DNA from: Filimonas effusa
GTDB taxonomy: Bacteria > Bacteroidota > Bacteroidia > Chitinophagales > Chitinophagaceae
Reading direction: 5' to 3'
Assembly: GCF_004118675.1 (NCBI RefSeq)
Contig: NZ_SDHZ01000003.1
Span: 310,001 to 374,000 of the forward strand
Length of the DNA: 64,000 nt
Below are positions 1 to 8,644 of this stretch, piece after piece (the first letter of the stretch is position 1; the number at the start of each line of letters is the position of its first letter). The position numbers and the translations under genes are program-made. The notes beneath the pieces were generated by a model, which ran no database searches, had not been told where the DNA came from, and saw nothing but the letters and a program-made list of their open reading frames with translations.

Positions 1-144
1 CCGGAAGTGCTGCATCAGAAACACCTGCTGCTGGTAGATGATATCATTACTACAGGCGCCACCCTCGAAGCCTGCGGACAGGCCCTACTCAACGCCAAAC
101 CAGCGTCTCTTAATATTACCAGCGTGGCCTATACATTGCTCTGA
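1..144 (+). CDS. ComF-family phosphoribosyltransferase, C-terminal end (partial)
   Basis: Only the last 47 residues are present; the gene begins before the window. The reading frame contains a PRPP-binding loop (VDDIITTGAT, residues 12-21 of the fragment), the signature of type I phosphoribosyltransferases, followed by about 26 residues ending in a TGA at 142-144. The short tail after the PRPP loop fits ComF/GntX proteins, which in naturally transformable bacteria help move incoming single-stranded DNA. Other phosphoribosyltransferases (Apt, PyrE) usually have longer C-terminal parts, but this cannot be settled from the fragment. Confidence 0.7.
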   Translation, partial: PEVLHQKHLLLVDDIITTGATLEACGQALLNAKPASLNITSVAYTLL

Positions 145-220
145 AACCCGCTTTAACAAGAGTTTCTTTTTTTATAGGTAATTATTGCTGAATTTTGGGA
201 TCATCTAAAAAAAGACTACC

Positions 221-766
221 ATGACCAAATATGCTATATTCTGCCTGATGTGCATTATAGCGGTGACAGCCGTTTTTGCAAGGCCCAGGCCGCCTAAGTC
301 GATCTACGACTTCAAAATACAGGCGCTGGATGGCACTACCATCGACTTTAAAGCCTTTAAAGGCAAAAAGATCCTGATCGTAAATACCGCCTCAAAATGC
401 GGTTATACGAAACAATACAAAGGGCTGGAAGCATTATACCAGTCACACAAAGACAAACTCGTGATCGTAGGTTTCCCCTCCGACAATTTCGGCGGACAGG
501 AATACCAGGAAGACAGCGAGATCGCTTCTTTCTGTGAAAAGAATTACGGGGTAACCTTCCCGCTCACGACCCGTGTAGACGTTAAAGGTGAAAAGGCCAC
601 TCCTATTTACCAATACCTGACCCAAAAGTCGCAGAACGGCGTACTCGATGCAACCATTGGCTGGAATTTCAACAAGTTCCTGATCGATGAGAACGGTAAA
701 CTGGTAGCGCATTTTGAAAGCAAAGTGACGCCGGAAAGCCCGGAGCTCACCAAATTATTGAACTAG
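221..766 (+). CDS. Exported glutathione peroxidase family protein
   Basis: This is a thiol peroxidase of the glutathione peroxidase fold, expected to reduce hydroperoxides outside the cytoplasm. A signal peptide covers about residues 1-20 (hydrophobic stretch ending VFA). The catalytic tetrad is visible: peroxidatic Cys60 in NTASKCGYT, Gln93 in FGGQE, Trp148 and Asn149 in GWNF. Cys105 (SFCEKNYGVTFP) is a candidate resolving cysteine, so thioredoxin rather than glutathione may be the reductant, as in many bacterial members. The usual CNQFGGQEP stretch is changed to SDNFGGQEY. At 181 residues it has the normal length plus the signal. It stands 39 bp before holB on the same strand. Confidence 0.9.
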   Translation: MTKYAIFCLMCIIAVTAVFARPRPPKSIYDFKIQALDGTTIDFKAFKGKKILIVNTASKCGYTKQYKGLEALYQSHKDKLVIVGFPSDNFGGQEYQEDSEIASFCEKNYGVTFPLTTRVDVKGEKATPIYQYLTQKSQNGVLDATIGWNFNKFLIDENGKLVAHFESKVTPESPELTKLLN

Positions 767-805
767 AGGCCGGAAAGAAGGTTTTCACTGAATAATATAG
801 AGTTT

Positions 806-2020
806 GTGCAATTTCAAGATGTTATAGGTCAGCACGAGGTTAAACAACATTTGGCAGAAATAGTCCAGCATAACAGGCTGAGCCACGCGTTGTTATTCCT
901 GGGCAAAGAGGGAAGCGGCGTATTGCCGCTTGCACTCGCATTTGCCCAGTATGTAACCTGTACCGGGCGTTCAGGCAAATCAAAGGCGCCGGCAGAAGCC
1001 AGCTTATCCATGTTTGGCGAAGCAGAAGCGCCTGCCGTAGCGGCAGAACCCCTCTCAGATGCCTGCGGTGTTTGCCCGGCCTGCATTAAAGCAAAGCAAC
1101 TTATCCATCCCGATATTCACTTCTCCTACCCCGTTATTCCTAAAAAAAGCGGCGACAAACCCGTCAGCAGTGATTATGCCACCGAATGGCGTTCGTTTCT
1201 CGGCCAACAGCCCTACGGCAATGCATTCGACTGGCTCCAAAGCATTGGCGCCGAAAACAAACAAGGTAATATCACCGCCGACGAGTGTAACGACATACTC
1301 CGCAAACTAAGCCTGAAAAGCTTCGAAAGCGAGTACAAAATACTCGTGATGTGGATGCCCGAATACCTGGGTAAGGAAGGAAATAAACTCTTGAAACTGA
1401 TTGAAGAACCGCCACCTAATACCTTATTCGTACTTGTTGCCGAAAACGAGGAACAGATCCTTGCTACTATCCTGAGCCGTTGCCAGCTCGTAAAAGTGCC
1501 TTTGCTGGAAAGCAGCGACATCGAAAACGGCCTGATGCAACGCAACGGAACAGCCCCCGAACAGGCGCGCCAGGTAGCAGGCATCGCCGAAGGTAATTAC
1601 CGCGAGGCCCTGCAACTGCTCCAGCATGCAGGTGAAGACTGGCAGGCGCTGTTGCGCGACTGGCTCAACGCCACCTTGAAAGGAGGTCCCGCAGCACAGG
1701 TGAAATGGATTGAAGAAGTAAGCCGCATGGGCCGCGAAAAACAAAAGCAGTTCCTCCGCTACTTCAACCACCTGCTCGAACAAAGTATAAGAATAAGGGT
1801 AATGGGAGCGGAAAAGCTGATGCTGTCAGACCAGGACAAAGACTTTGCCCAGCGACTCAACAAAATAGCAGGGGTAAGTCAGCAACAGGTGCTGATAGAG
1901 GAACTCGACAAAGCTGCTTACTATATAGAACGCAATGCCAACGCGAAAATGCTGTTCCACGCGCTCACAATCAAGCTGTACCATATTATTCAGGATAAAG
2001 CCCTAATTTTGGCAGAATAG
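806..2020 (+). CDS. holB: DNA polymerase III subunit delta-prime
   Basis: This is a clamp-loader subunit of the replicative polymerase. The start is GTG at 806; the frame opens with the typical FQDVIGQ motif of clamp-loader AAA+ proteins. The Walker A position (residues 33-39, GKEGSGV) lacks the lysine, as expected for the non-hydrolysing delta-prime subunit. Cys52, Cys87, Cys90 and Cys93 form the zinc module, but about 34 residues rich in Ala/Glu/Ser are inserted between the first and second cysteine. The SRC motif (ILSRCQ) is near residue 224. The C-terminal half is the helical collar domain. The next gene is ricT, a neighbour often seen in Bacteroidota. Confidence 0.88.
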   Translation: MQFQDVIGQHEVKQHLAEIVQHNRLSHALLFLGKEGSGVLPLALAFAQYVTCTGRSGKSKAPAEASLSMFGEAEAPAVAAEPLSDACGVCPACIKAKQLIHPDIHFSYPVIPKKSGDKPVSSDYATEWRSFLGQQPYGNAFDWLQSIGAENKQGNITADECNDILRKLSLKSFESEYKILVMWMPEYLGKEGNKLLKLIEEPPPNTLFVLVAENEEQILATILSRCQLVKVPLLESSDIENGLMQRNGTAPEQARQVAGIAEGNYREALQLLQHAGEDWQALLRDWLNATLKGGPAAQVKWIEEVSRMGREKQKQFLRYFNHLLEQSIRIRVMGAEKLMLSDQDKDFAQRLNKIAGVSQQQVLIEELDKAAYYIERNANAKMLFHALTIKLYHIIQDKALILAE

Positions 2021-2057
2021 GCCTAAACGCATATATATTATATTTATATGTAGGCCT
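2019..2057 (+). repeat. Imperfect inverted repeat between holB and ricT
   Basis: AGGCCTA (2019-2025) and TAGGCCT (2051-2057) are exact inverted copies; between them lie AT-only stretches that can extend the pairing after a small bulge. The left arm overlaps the holB stop codon. There is no T-run after the stem, so it is either a weak terminator or an mRNA processing or stability element between holB and ricT. Confidence 0.4.
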
Positions 2058-2102
2058 GTACCTATATATACTTTATTCATCTAAACTGACCGATATATCA
2101 TT

Positions 2103-3920
2103 ATGGGATGTGGATCATGTGGCACCGGGAAACCGGGCGGCTGTAAAAGCAATGGAGGTTGCAATACCGGTAGCTGTAACAGGATGAACGTACACGATTG
2201 GTTGATGAATCTTCCCTTTAACGACCCCGAAAGCACTTGCAAGGTCGTGGAAGTAAGCTTCAACCAGGGTAGTCGAAAAGAATTTTACCGTAATCCTACT
2301 TTACAATATTTCGAAAAAGGCGCCTATGTTAGTGTAGAAGGAGTTAGCGGCTTTGACGTAGGAGAAGTAAGTCTTACCGGCGAGTTGGTACGTATGCAGC
2401 TCAAGAAAAAAGGCGTTGACGAGTTCAACCCCGAAATGAAAAAGATCCTTCGCCGTTCTTCAGATAAGGATCTCGAATTATTCCAGCATCATAAAGGCCG
2501 CGAACAGCAGGTACAAATGCGCAGTCGTGCAATTGCACGGCAACTCAACCTGCAAATGAAGCTCAGCGAAGTGGAAATACAGGCCGACGGTAAAAAAGCA
2601 ACCTTCTTTTATACCGCCGATGATCGTGTGGATTTCCGCGAAATGATCAAAATATTTGCCTCCGAATTCAAGATAAAGGTGGAAATGAGGCAGATTGGTA
2701 TCCGCCAGGAAGCCGCAAAAGTAGGCGGCATCGGAAGCTGCGGCCGCGAATTATGCTGCAGCACCTGGTTAACCGACTTCAAAAGTGTTACCACTACTGC
2801 AGCCCGTTACCAGAACCTGAGCATCAACCAAACCAAACTCAGCGGTCAGTGCGGCCGTCTGAAATGTTGCCTCAACTATGAGCTCGATACTTACCTCGAT
2901 GCCTTACAACAGTTTCCGGATAACGCCGAAACACTGGGCACCACAAGGGGTACAGCCAACCTCATAAAGAAGGATATCTTCAAAAACCTGATGTGGTACG
3001 TGCTGCCCGATAGCAATAAGCAATACCCGTTAACCATTCACCGCGTAATAGAGATCAAACGATTGAATGCCCGCGGCGAAAAAGTAGATGAATTGCAGGC
3101 TGTTGAAGTAATAAGCACCAAGCCCAAAGAAATAGAACCGCAGTTTGTAGATGTAGTAGGCCAGATAAGCCTCCGCAGCCTCGAACGTGGCAGCCAGCGC
3201 CGCAAGAACAAAGAACGCGAACAACGCGGAAACGGCGCCGGCAAACAACAACGTGCCGGCGGTAACGACCGCGCAGCAGGAAACGAACGCGCCGCCAACG
3301 ACCGCTCAGGCAACGAACGTTCCGGTAACGGCGATAATAACCGTAACCAGCAACGCAGCCAGCAGGGCAACGCCAAACCTGCGCAACAAAAACAATCCGG
3401 ACAGGGTCGCGGCAACGAACGTAACCAGGGCGGAGAAAAAAACCAGGGTAACCGTAACCAGAATGCGGAACCAAGGCAAGCCAATGAGCAACGCCAGAAG
3501 GGTGAACGTAACCAGGGTAACGAACGCAGTCAAGGTAACGAACGCGGCCAGGGCAACGAACGTAACCAGGCAGAACGCAACCAAAATCAGGCGCAATCCG
3601 AACGTAACCAGGGCGGCTCCGGCAAACCCGAACGCCAGCAGGGCGATCGTAACCAGGGTAACAACCAGCGCGGAAATAACGGTGGCGAACGCCAGGGCGG
3701 TGAACAACGTCAGCAAAAAAGTGAACAAAAAGGCGCAGAACAGCGTAACCAGGGTGAACAAAGTAACCAGCCAGAGCGCAACCAGAACCAGTCTTCAGGT
3801 GAACAGCGTGGTAACAACAGGGGAAACAGGAACAACCCACGTGGGCAACAAAGGCCTCCACAAAATCCACAACAACGCCCTCCCCAGCAAGATTCACCCC
3901 CAGGCACGGGAAATGAATAA
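2103..3920 (+). CDS. ricT: PSP1-domain protein RicT (YaaT family) with long low-complexity tail
   Basis: RicT/YaaT proteins carry an iron-sulfur site and in Bacillus act with RicA and RicF on RNA processing; the role in Bacteroidota is not settled. The protein starts with a cysteine cluster (Cys3, 6, 14, 20, 25), then the PSP1 domain with the conserved motifs GSCGRELCCSTW (about residue 212) and SGQCGRLKCCLNYE (about residue 247), which are the expected cluster ligands. From about residue 360 to the end (residue 605), 40 percent of the protein, the sequence is almost only N, Q, R, G, E, P, S and K in loose repeats such as NERNQG. The tail is surely disordered and basic, and may bind RNA. The gene follows holB by 82 bp and ends before a strong terminator. 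Confidence 0.85.
   Translation: MGCGSCGTGKPGGCKSNGGCNTGSCNRMNVHDWLMNLPFNDPESTCKVVEVSFNQGSRKEFYRNPTLQYFEKGAYVSVEGVSGFDVGEVSLTGELVRMQLKKKGVDEFNPEMKKILRRSSDKDLELFQHHKGREQQVQMRSRAIARQLNLQMKLSEVEIQADGKKATFFYTADDRVDFREMIKIFASEFKIKVEMRQIGIRQEAAKVGGIGSCGRELCCSTWLTDFKSVTTTAARYQNLSINQTKLSGQCGRLKCCLNYELDTYLDALQQFPDNAETLGTTRGTANLIKKDIFKNLMWYVLPDSNKQYPLTIHRVIEIKRLNARGEKVDELQAVEVISTKPKEIEPQFVDVVGQISLRSLERGSQRRKNKEREQRGNGAGKQQRAGGNDRAAGNERAANDRSGNERSGNGDNNRNQQRSQQGNAKPAQQKQSGQGRGNERNQGGEKNQGNRNQNAEPRQANEQRQKGERNQGNERSQGNERGQGNERNQAERNQNQAQSERNQGGSGKPERQQGDRNQGNNQRGNNGGERQGGEQRQQKSEQKGAEQRNQGEQSNQPERNQNQSSGEQRGNNRGNRNNPRGQQRPPQNPQQRPPQQDSPPGTGNE
3200..3900 (+). repeat. Degenerate tandem repeat coding for the RicT tail
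   Basis: Short units of the kind GGTAACGAACG and CGTAACCAGGG recur dozens of times with variable spacing, always in multiples of three. Stop codons are almost absent on both strands, so long open frames appear in several other frames. The pattern fits growth and shrinkage by replication slippage within a disordered protein segment. Confidence 0.75.
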
Positions 3921-3952
3921 AAAATATGTAGATCGTTAAAAATCAATACATT

Positions 3953-3983
3953 AAAAGGAGGTCCAATGGGGCCTCCTTTTTTA
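3953..3983 (+). terminator. Rho-independent terminator after ricT
   Basis: AAAAGGAGG (3953-3961) pairs with CCTCCTTTT (3972-3980), a 9-bp stem with a 10-nt loop followed by more T residues. It closes the holB-ricT unit. Confidence 0.8.
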
Positions 3984-4031
3984 ATGTTAAAACATTTGGC
4001 ACGGTCTTGGACTTCCGATGTTCATAATCAA

Positions 4032-4766
4032 ATGAAAAAACTTATGAAAACTAAATTCGCACTATTAGCGTTTGCTGCCATAAGCAGTACAGGATTGTGG
4101 GCACAGAGCGTAACTCCTTCTACTACTAATACCAACCCCGGTGGTATTTATCTCAGAGGTTCCTTTAGCCTGGCAAACATTTCAACAAACGGCGATGGTA
4201 CCGTAAACAGCTCTAATAACCTGGCTACTTTTAACGCCGGCTTCCTGGGCGATTTACCCTTAAATGACATGTTCTCCCTGCAGGCAGGTTTATTCCTCCA
4301 GGGCAAAGGCGCTAAGGCCAACAGCTATGCAAATGACAATGACCATAGCCAGAACTATGTGAAGTACAAGTTCAGACCTTACTACCTTCAGGTTCCCGTA
4401 AACTTTGCAGTGAAAATCCCTATGGGCGACGATAGCCGGTTCTTTATCGGAGCAGGTCCCTTCGTATCTATGGGCCTGTGGGGTAAAGCAACCAGGGAAG
4501 TGAATGTGCTGGGTAGTACCACCACAACCAAAGAAGACATCAAATTCGAATCTATCGACGGAAACGATCCGGATGACTCCCGCCTCGACAGGCTGAAAAG
4601 ATTTGAATTCGGCTTAAACGGTACCGCTGGTATTGAAGCAGGCCGCTTCCTGGTAGGCGTAACCTACGACTGGGGTTTGAGCAAGATCAACCAGCAGTTT
4701 GAAAATGAAAACAACGACAAAAATAAATTCCGTACGTTAAGCGTTAACGTAGGTTTCAGGTTGTAG
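4032..4766 (+). CDS. Outer-membrane beta-barrel protein (porin family)
   Basis: The start at 4032 is chosen because it gives a clean signal peptide (MKKLMKTKFALLAFAAISS, cleavage near LWAQ); the longer frame from 3966 would begin inside the ricT terminator. The mature part alternates polar and hydrophobic residues, has paired strands separated by short turns and longer Gly/Asn/Asp loops, and ends in the short strand VNVGFRL, all typical of eight- to ten-stranded barrels of the PorT/OmpA-like group in Bacteroidota. No ligand or enzymatic motif was seen; the function (structural or adhesion) is unknown. It stands alone between two terminators. Confidence 0.75.
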   Translation: MKKLMKTKFALLAFAAISSTGLWAQSVTPSTTNTNPGGIYLRGSFSLANISTNGDGTVNSSNNLATFNAGFLGDLPLNDMFSLQAGLFLQGKGAKANSYANDNDHSQNYVKYKFRPYYLQVPVNFAVKIPMGDDSRFFIGAGPFVSMGLWGKATREVNVLGSTTTTKEDIKFESIDGNDPDDSRLDRLKRFEFGLNGTAGIEAGRFLVGVTYDWGLSKINQQFENENNDKNKFRTLSVNVGFRL

Positions 4767-4847
4767 TCGCAAATTAGCTTCATAAAATGAGCGTCGGCTG
4801 TAAACAAAGTCTACATCGCAAACGCAGACTTCAGTTAACAAGCCCCG

Positions 4848-4882
4848 GAGGCCGTATCACATCAATGATACGGCCTCTTTTA
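4848..4882 (+). terminator. Terminator after the beta-barrel gene
   Basis: A perfect 12-bp stem, GAGGCCGTATCA (4848-4859) with TGATACGGCCTC (4866-4877), is followed by TTTTA. It lies between convergent genes (the next ends at 4925 on the other strand). Confidence 0.85.
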
Positions 4883-4924
4883 TTTAGTCCATACCCATGG
4901 TAAGCTTTTGCACGCACACCGTAG

Positions 4925-6121
4925 TCACGATTCCTTCTTATCCATGATGGAAATGTATTTGCGGATAGTGCTCCTGTTAACGATCCACAATACCAGCAGT
5001 ATCAACAATGCAGCAACCACAGTAGGCCATCCCACAAGAGCAGGAAGCTCCATATTCTTATCACTAAGGAAACCCGCAAGCCACCATTGCAACACTGTGA
5101 TCACCACCAGCGCCGCACCCACAATTACAACATTGGAAGGAAAGAACTGGCGCATCAGGAAACGATATAATTGAGCCGGCGCCGCTCCAATAGTAACCAG
5201 TAAAACGATCTCATCCTTACAGGAGGCAATCGTAAGCTGAATGAACAGCGTGAAAACCAGCAGCGCAAACGCCAGCATTACAATTCCCGTGGCGCCCGAA
5301 ATGTTTACCACGGTATCTACGATCTGCCGGTATTTGCTGAAACGGGTTTTATCGGCATCGGTAGTAAGCTCATGCGCACGCAAATAAGCCGTAAGAGCCG
5401 GGTTGCCGGCATCGCGGGTGCGGATCACCACCCTGGAAGTCTGGGCAGGCAACCCACTTCCATACTTGTTATTGGCCCAGTCCATAAACGACTGTGGCAC
5501 CAGTATCGACGATATACGATCACTGAAACCCACCACCTTTGCATAAAAGGAAACAACAGTCGTCCCCGTCCTCACATTTACCTTGATAGGCAGATTCTTT
5601 ACCAGGTCCTGTGTCAGCTGAGGCAGGCTTTGCGATGTGGCAAAACCAAAATTATACAGGTCAAGGAACATATTGGGAATGATCATCGGTATAAACTGCG
5701 ACTGTTCATTCCACCTCCAGGCATCATTGGTAACATCGATGAATTCATCAGGAACGCTTTCAAAAAACAATTCGGAATAAAACGGCATATGCTCGCTTAC
5801 ACTCTCCGCCGATAACTTAAAACGGCTGGGCGTTAAAAGCCCCACCCCATCAATAAAAGGCTGACTGCGTAAATCGGCAAGTTCAGCAGTGGAAAGTGTA
5901 GTAGCCCCCAGCGTTTGATTGTTCACAACCTTGTTAATGACAAGAAAGTTGGCAATACTATCCTGGTTGCTCTTGCCATATAACAGGCTGTTATAATTTA
6001 CCTGTAACTGAACAGCACCAAGAATAAGCAGCAGTGCCACAGACAATCCCGCCGCTGCCATTACAAAGCGGCTTCTGCCCGCACCGCCTTTTATTAGCTT
6101 ATGTAATAATTTGTGTAACAT
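4925..6121 (-). CDS. FtsX-type ABC transporter permease
   Basis: The protein has the FtsX/MacB layout: one membrane segment near the N-terminus (about residues 18-38), a large extracytoplasmic domain of some 230 residues, then three membrane segments in the last 130 residues. I chose the ATG at 6121 because AGGAGG lies five bases before it, rare in this lineage; an ATG at 6139 is also in frame. It follows its ATPase gene by 89 bp. The family moves lipoproteins, peptides or signals across the envelope, or regulates wall hydrolases as in FtsEX; the substrate cannot be read from the sequence. The extracytoplasmic domain resembles no named domain I know. Confidence 0.75.
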   Translation of the reverse strand: MLHKLLHKLIKGGAGRSRFVMAAAGLSVALLLILGAVQLQVNYNSLLYGKSNQDSIANFLVINKVVNNQTLGATTLSTAELADLRSQPFIDGVGLLTPSRFKLSAESVSEHMPFYSELFFESVPDEFIDVTNDAWRWNEQSQFIPMIIPNMFLDLYNFGFATSQSLPQLTQDLVKNLPIKVNVRTGTTVVSFYAKVVGFSDRISSILVPQSFMDWANNKYGSGLPAQTSRVVIRTRDAGNPALTAYLRAHELTTDADKTRFSKYRQIVDTVVNISGATGIVMLAFALLVFTLFIQLTIASCKDEIVLLVTIGAAPAQLYRFLMRQFFPSNVVIVGAALVVITVLQWWLAGFLSDKNMELPALVGWPTVVAALLILLVLWIVNRSTIRKYISIMDKKES

Positions 6122-6210
6122 TTGTTCCTCCTGTTGCACTAAAAATTAAAAGATCCATTAACTGCTACCTGCCGCGTCTTCATCAACAATCAACTAACCT
6201 TCTCTCTCCT

Positions 6211-6861
6211 CTACAACCCCAGGTACCGTGTATAAGCAAAGTAATCATCTTCATCGAGATCGGTAAGCAGGAAACCTGCTTTCCTGAGCGTGCACTCTTC
6301 GGCAATCAGCGCCGCAGCCTTGCGGGTATTCTCTTCATCAAGATGACTGAAAGGCTCGTCCATAATAAGCCATTGAAAAGGTTGTATGAGTGCCCTTATA
6401 ATGGCAATACGCTGCTGTTCGCCATAGCTGCAAAGACCTGCACGCTGGTCAAGAATATGAGATACCTGCAGCCTGGCAGCCATTTCATCTATCTTCTCAA
6501 CCGCATACCGCGGATGAACAGGTAATATCCTGTTGAGCTCAATGTTCTCCCTAGCCGTAAGATTGGAAAACAACCGCATATCCTGGAATATGACACTGAT
6601 AGAAGACTGCCGCATGACAGCAAGTTCCGCCGCCGGACAACTGGTAAGATCCTTGCCATTCCATTGCACCTTCCCCGAGTAATCGTGCCGTAGCTTATAC
6701 AGGATATGAACAAGAGTTGTTTTACCCGTGCCGCTGGGCGCCTTTATCTTCACCCATTGCCCCGGCTCAAACACCAGCTCTTTATTCCAGATCTCCGATT
6801 CCCGCTGTTGCATCTTATCACGCAGCGGCGTGGGTATTACTTTACTTAATATTATTTGCAT
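6211..6861 (-). CDS. ABC transporter ATP-binding protein
   Basis: This is the ATPase partner of the adjacent FtsX-type permease. Walker A is PSGTGKTT (residues 42-49), the Q-loop is Gln93, Walker B with the catalytic Glu is LIMDEP (165-170) and the D-loop is SHLD. The signature motif is CSYGEQQR (144-151) in place of LSGGEQQR, a mild change that keeps the central Ser, Gly and Gln. It is 216 residues, the usual size for LolD/FtsE-type ATPases. The gene lies just after the terminator of the upstream DUF4836 gene, so it should have its own promoter and lead the two-gene operon. Confidence 0.85.
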   Translation of the reverse strand: MQIILSKVIPTPLRDKMQQRESEIWNKELVFEPGQWVKIKAPSGTGKTTLVHILYKLRHDYSGKVQWNGKDLTSCPAAELAVMRQSSISVIFQDMRLFSNLTARENIELNRILPVHPRYAVEKIDEMAARLQVSHILDQRAGLCSYGEQQRIAIIRALIQPFQWLIMDEPFSHLDEENTRKAAALIAEECTLRKAGFLLTDLDEDDYFAYTRYLGL

Positions 6862-6887
6862 AACCCGTATAACATAAAGCTGAAAGT

Positions 6888-6910
6888 AAAAAAGCCCCGA
6901 AGAACGGGGC
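6888..6910 (-). terminator. Terminator of the GH3-DUF4836 unit
   Basis: GCCCCG (6894-6899) and CGGGGC (6905-6910) form a 6-bp GC stem with a five-base loop; on the minus strand it is followed by six T residues. It ends transcription coming from the DUF4836 gene. Confidence 0.85.
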
Positions 6911-6924
6911 TATATTATCTTGTC

Positions 6925-8616
6925 TTATTTATTTGGCTGTTCCAACAAAGGCGGTGCAACAACATCCCCGGCTGGTAAACTGTCCAGCGTTACTTCCTCA
7001 TCAAGGATCGCATTCCTGCTCTTGCGCTCAGTTTCTGCGGCAGCAACAGCTTTCTGCACAAACTTGATGATCGAAGCCAGACTGTTCTCTTTATCATTAC
7101 CTGTGCGCAATTCAAAAGAGCTGCCTATTTTCTTACCATCGAACTTACGTTCACTAACAGCAATAAAATCTTTAAAAGTAGCCTGAGCCTCTGCTTTCAG
7201 AGCAGCATAACTGGAATCAGCCGGAATGCCTGCTATGATCTTCGAAAAATCGAAATATACAGCAGATGCCTTGCCTTTGATTTTGTTCTTTATTTCATCG
7301 GAAATAGCAGCTTTGCCGGCACCTGCTTTATACTGCTGCAGAACCACCGAATCACTGGCAAAATACAGGTCCTTTTCATCAAGAGTAACAGGATAACCTC
7401 CTGTAGCCATGGCAGGTACATACTGGTTGCCCTGCTGTACCAGGATGCCTTTTGCTGCCAGCGCATTGGTTACTTTGGTATAGGCCGCTTTATCGCCCAT
7501 CTTGGCATTGACGATCATTTTGAAAACAGGCTGCTTTGTCTTGTACTGCGGTAAAAATGCATTTGGCTTTTCCTCAATCGCGAAGTCAGAAGCAATAAAG
7601 GTGAATTCACCTTTGAAAGCCTTAATAATATCTTCAAGCGAAAAACCCATAGAAGCCAGGTACTGATTGGCAATAGCTTCAACACCCATGTATTTGACAA
7701 TATCGACCAGGATGCCTGGCTGGAACGACATGGAAATAAAACCATCTATATTGTTCGAAGGGAATTTCTCCAATGCCTTGATATCAACTTCAGGCATGTC
7801 ATATTTCTTGACAATATCCGAAAGCGCTTTACCCATATAGGTAGCAGACTCACCGGTTATTTTACCATCTTCAAAATTGAGGGTAGCTGCAGAATAACAA
7901 TCCTTGAACAGATCAGCAGCTTTGGTAAGACCAATCATAGGTATAGCAGCCAGTGAAGCCGTAGAATTAGACCATACCAGCGCATCAGACTTTTTGCCCG
8001 CCAGCTCCCTGAACTCGGGAATACCGGCAACCGATTCGGCTTCTTTCTGGCTGAACGCAGCAGTGATCTGGGCTTCAGCATTATTCACAGTACCATTGTT
8101 GCTGTATTTTTCACCAACAGCACCGGCTACTACAATCACATCACTATTCCATCCTATGGAAAAACCACCCTTGATATTGGCATACGAATAGCCCGAACCT
8201 TCTTTGATCTCTGCATCAGGAGCCTGCTTCTTCAGGTAAGCCTGGAACTTCGACTTATCATCCATAGCAGCAACAGCACCAAAAATAGCATTGCTGCCGG
8301 TGATCATCGCACCTTTGCTTTGCATATACACATAGATCTCAGACTGCCACTTGACACCCGCATTTTTAAAATCATCCCATTTAGCCAGCTCAGAAGCAGA
8401 AGATTTACTCTCAGCGATCGCCTTTTTAAACAGCGAGTCTATACTGATCTTACTTTTCTCCAGCTTTTCCTGGAGGTTTTTCACATTTGCCGCAAATACA
8501 AAAGAAACATCTTTAGGGATGTATTTCGTCTGCGTTGGTACCGGCTTTTTACATGCTGCAAATACAAGCATAACAGCCGCTGCCGTAAGTAGTAGGGTGT
8601 TTCTTAATGATTTCAT
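6925..8616 (-). CDS. DUF4836 family lipoprotein
   Basis: The start at 8616 gives a lipoprotein signal (MKSLRNTLLL... lipobox VFAAC, Cys at about residue 20) followed by KKPVP; the longer frame from 8697 would overlap the upstream gene. The rest matches what I know of DUF4836: PKDVSFVFAANVKNL near the N-terminus, alternating statements of a conserved duplicated alpha/beta module, and 560 residues in length. The role is unknown; members are common surface or periplasmic lipoproteins of Bacteroidota. It starts 28 bp after the GH3/serine-hydrolase gene, so both are probably one transcript. Confidence 0.8.
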   Translation of the reverse strand: MKSLRNTLLLTAAAVMLVFAACKKPVPTQTKYIPKDVSFVFAANVKNLQEKLEKSKISIDSLFKKAIAESKSSASELAKWDDFKNAGVKWQSEIYVYMQSKGAMITGSNAIFGAVAAMDDKSKFQAYLKKQAPDAEIKEGSGYSYANIKGGFSIGWNSDVIVVAGAVGEKYSNNGTVNNAEAQITAAFSQKEAESVAGIPEFRELAGKKSDALVWSNSTASLAAIPMIGLTKAADLFKDCYSAATLNFEDGKITGESATYMGKALSDIVKKYDMPEVDIKALEKFPSNNIDGFISMSFQPGILVDIVKYMGVEAIANQYLASMGFSLEDIIKAFKGEFTFIASDFAIEEKPNAFLPQYKTKQPVFKMIVNAKMGDKAAYTKVTNALAAKGILVQQGNQYVPAMATGGYPVTLDEKDLYFASDSVVLQQYKAGAGKAAISDEIKNKIKGKASAVYFDFSKIIAGIPADSSYAALKAEAQATFKDFIAVSERKFDGKKIGSSFELRTGNDKENSLASIIKFVQKAVAAAETERKSRNAILDEEVTLDSLPAGDVVAPPLLEQPNK

Positions 8617-8644
8617 CTGTTGGAAAGTTATTAGGACGAATATA

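Noticed and set aside
3055-3939. Long open frames on other frames over the RicT tail (280 aa minus at 3055-3897, 250 aa plus at 3187-3939 and others)
   Set aside because: They arise because the repeat codons contain no stops in other frames; their composition is low-complexity and they lack protein-like features.
3966-4031. Upstream start of the beta-barrel gene at 3966
   Set aside because: It would begin within the ricT terminator and places 22 hydrophilic residues before a good signal peptide.
5372-5815. 147-residue plus-strand frame inside the permease gene
   Set aside because: It is antisense to a well supported gene and has no family features.
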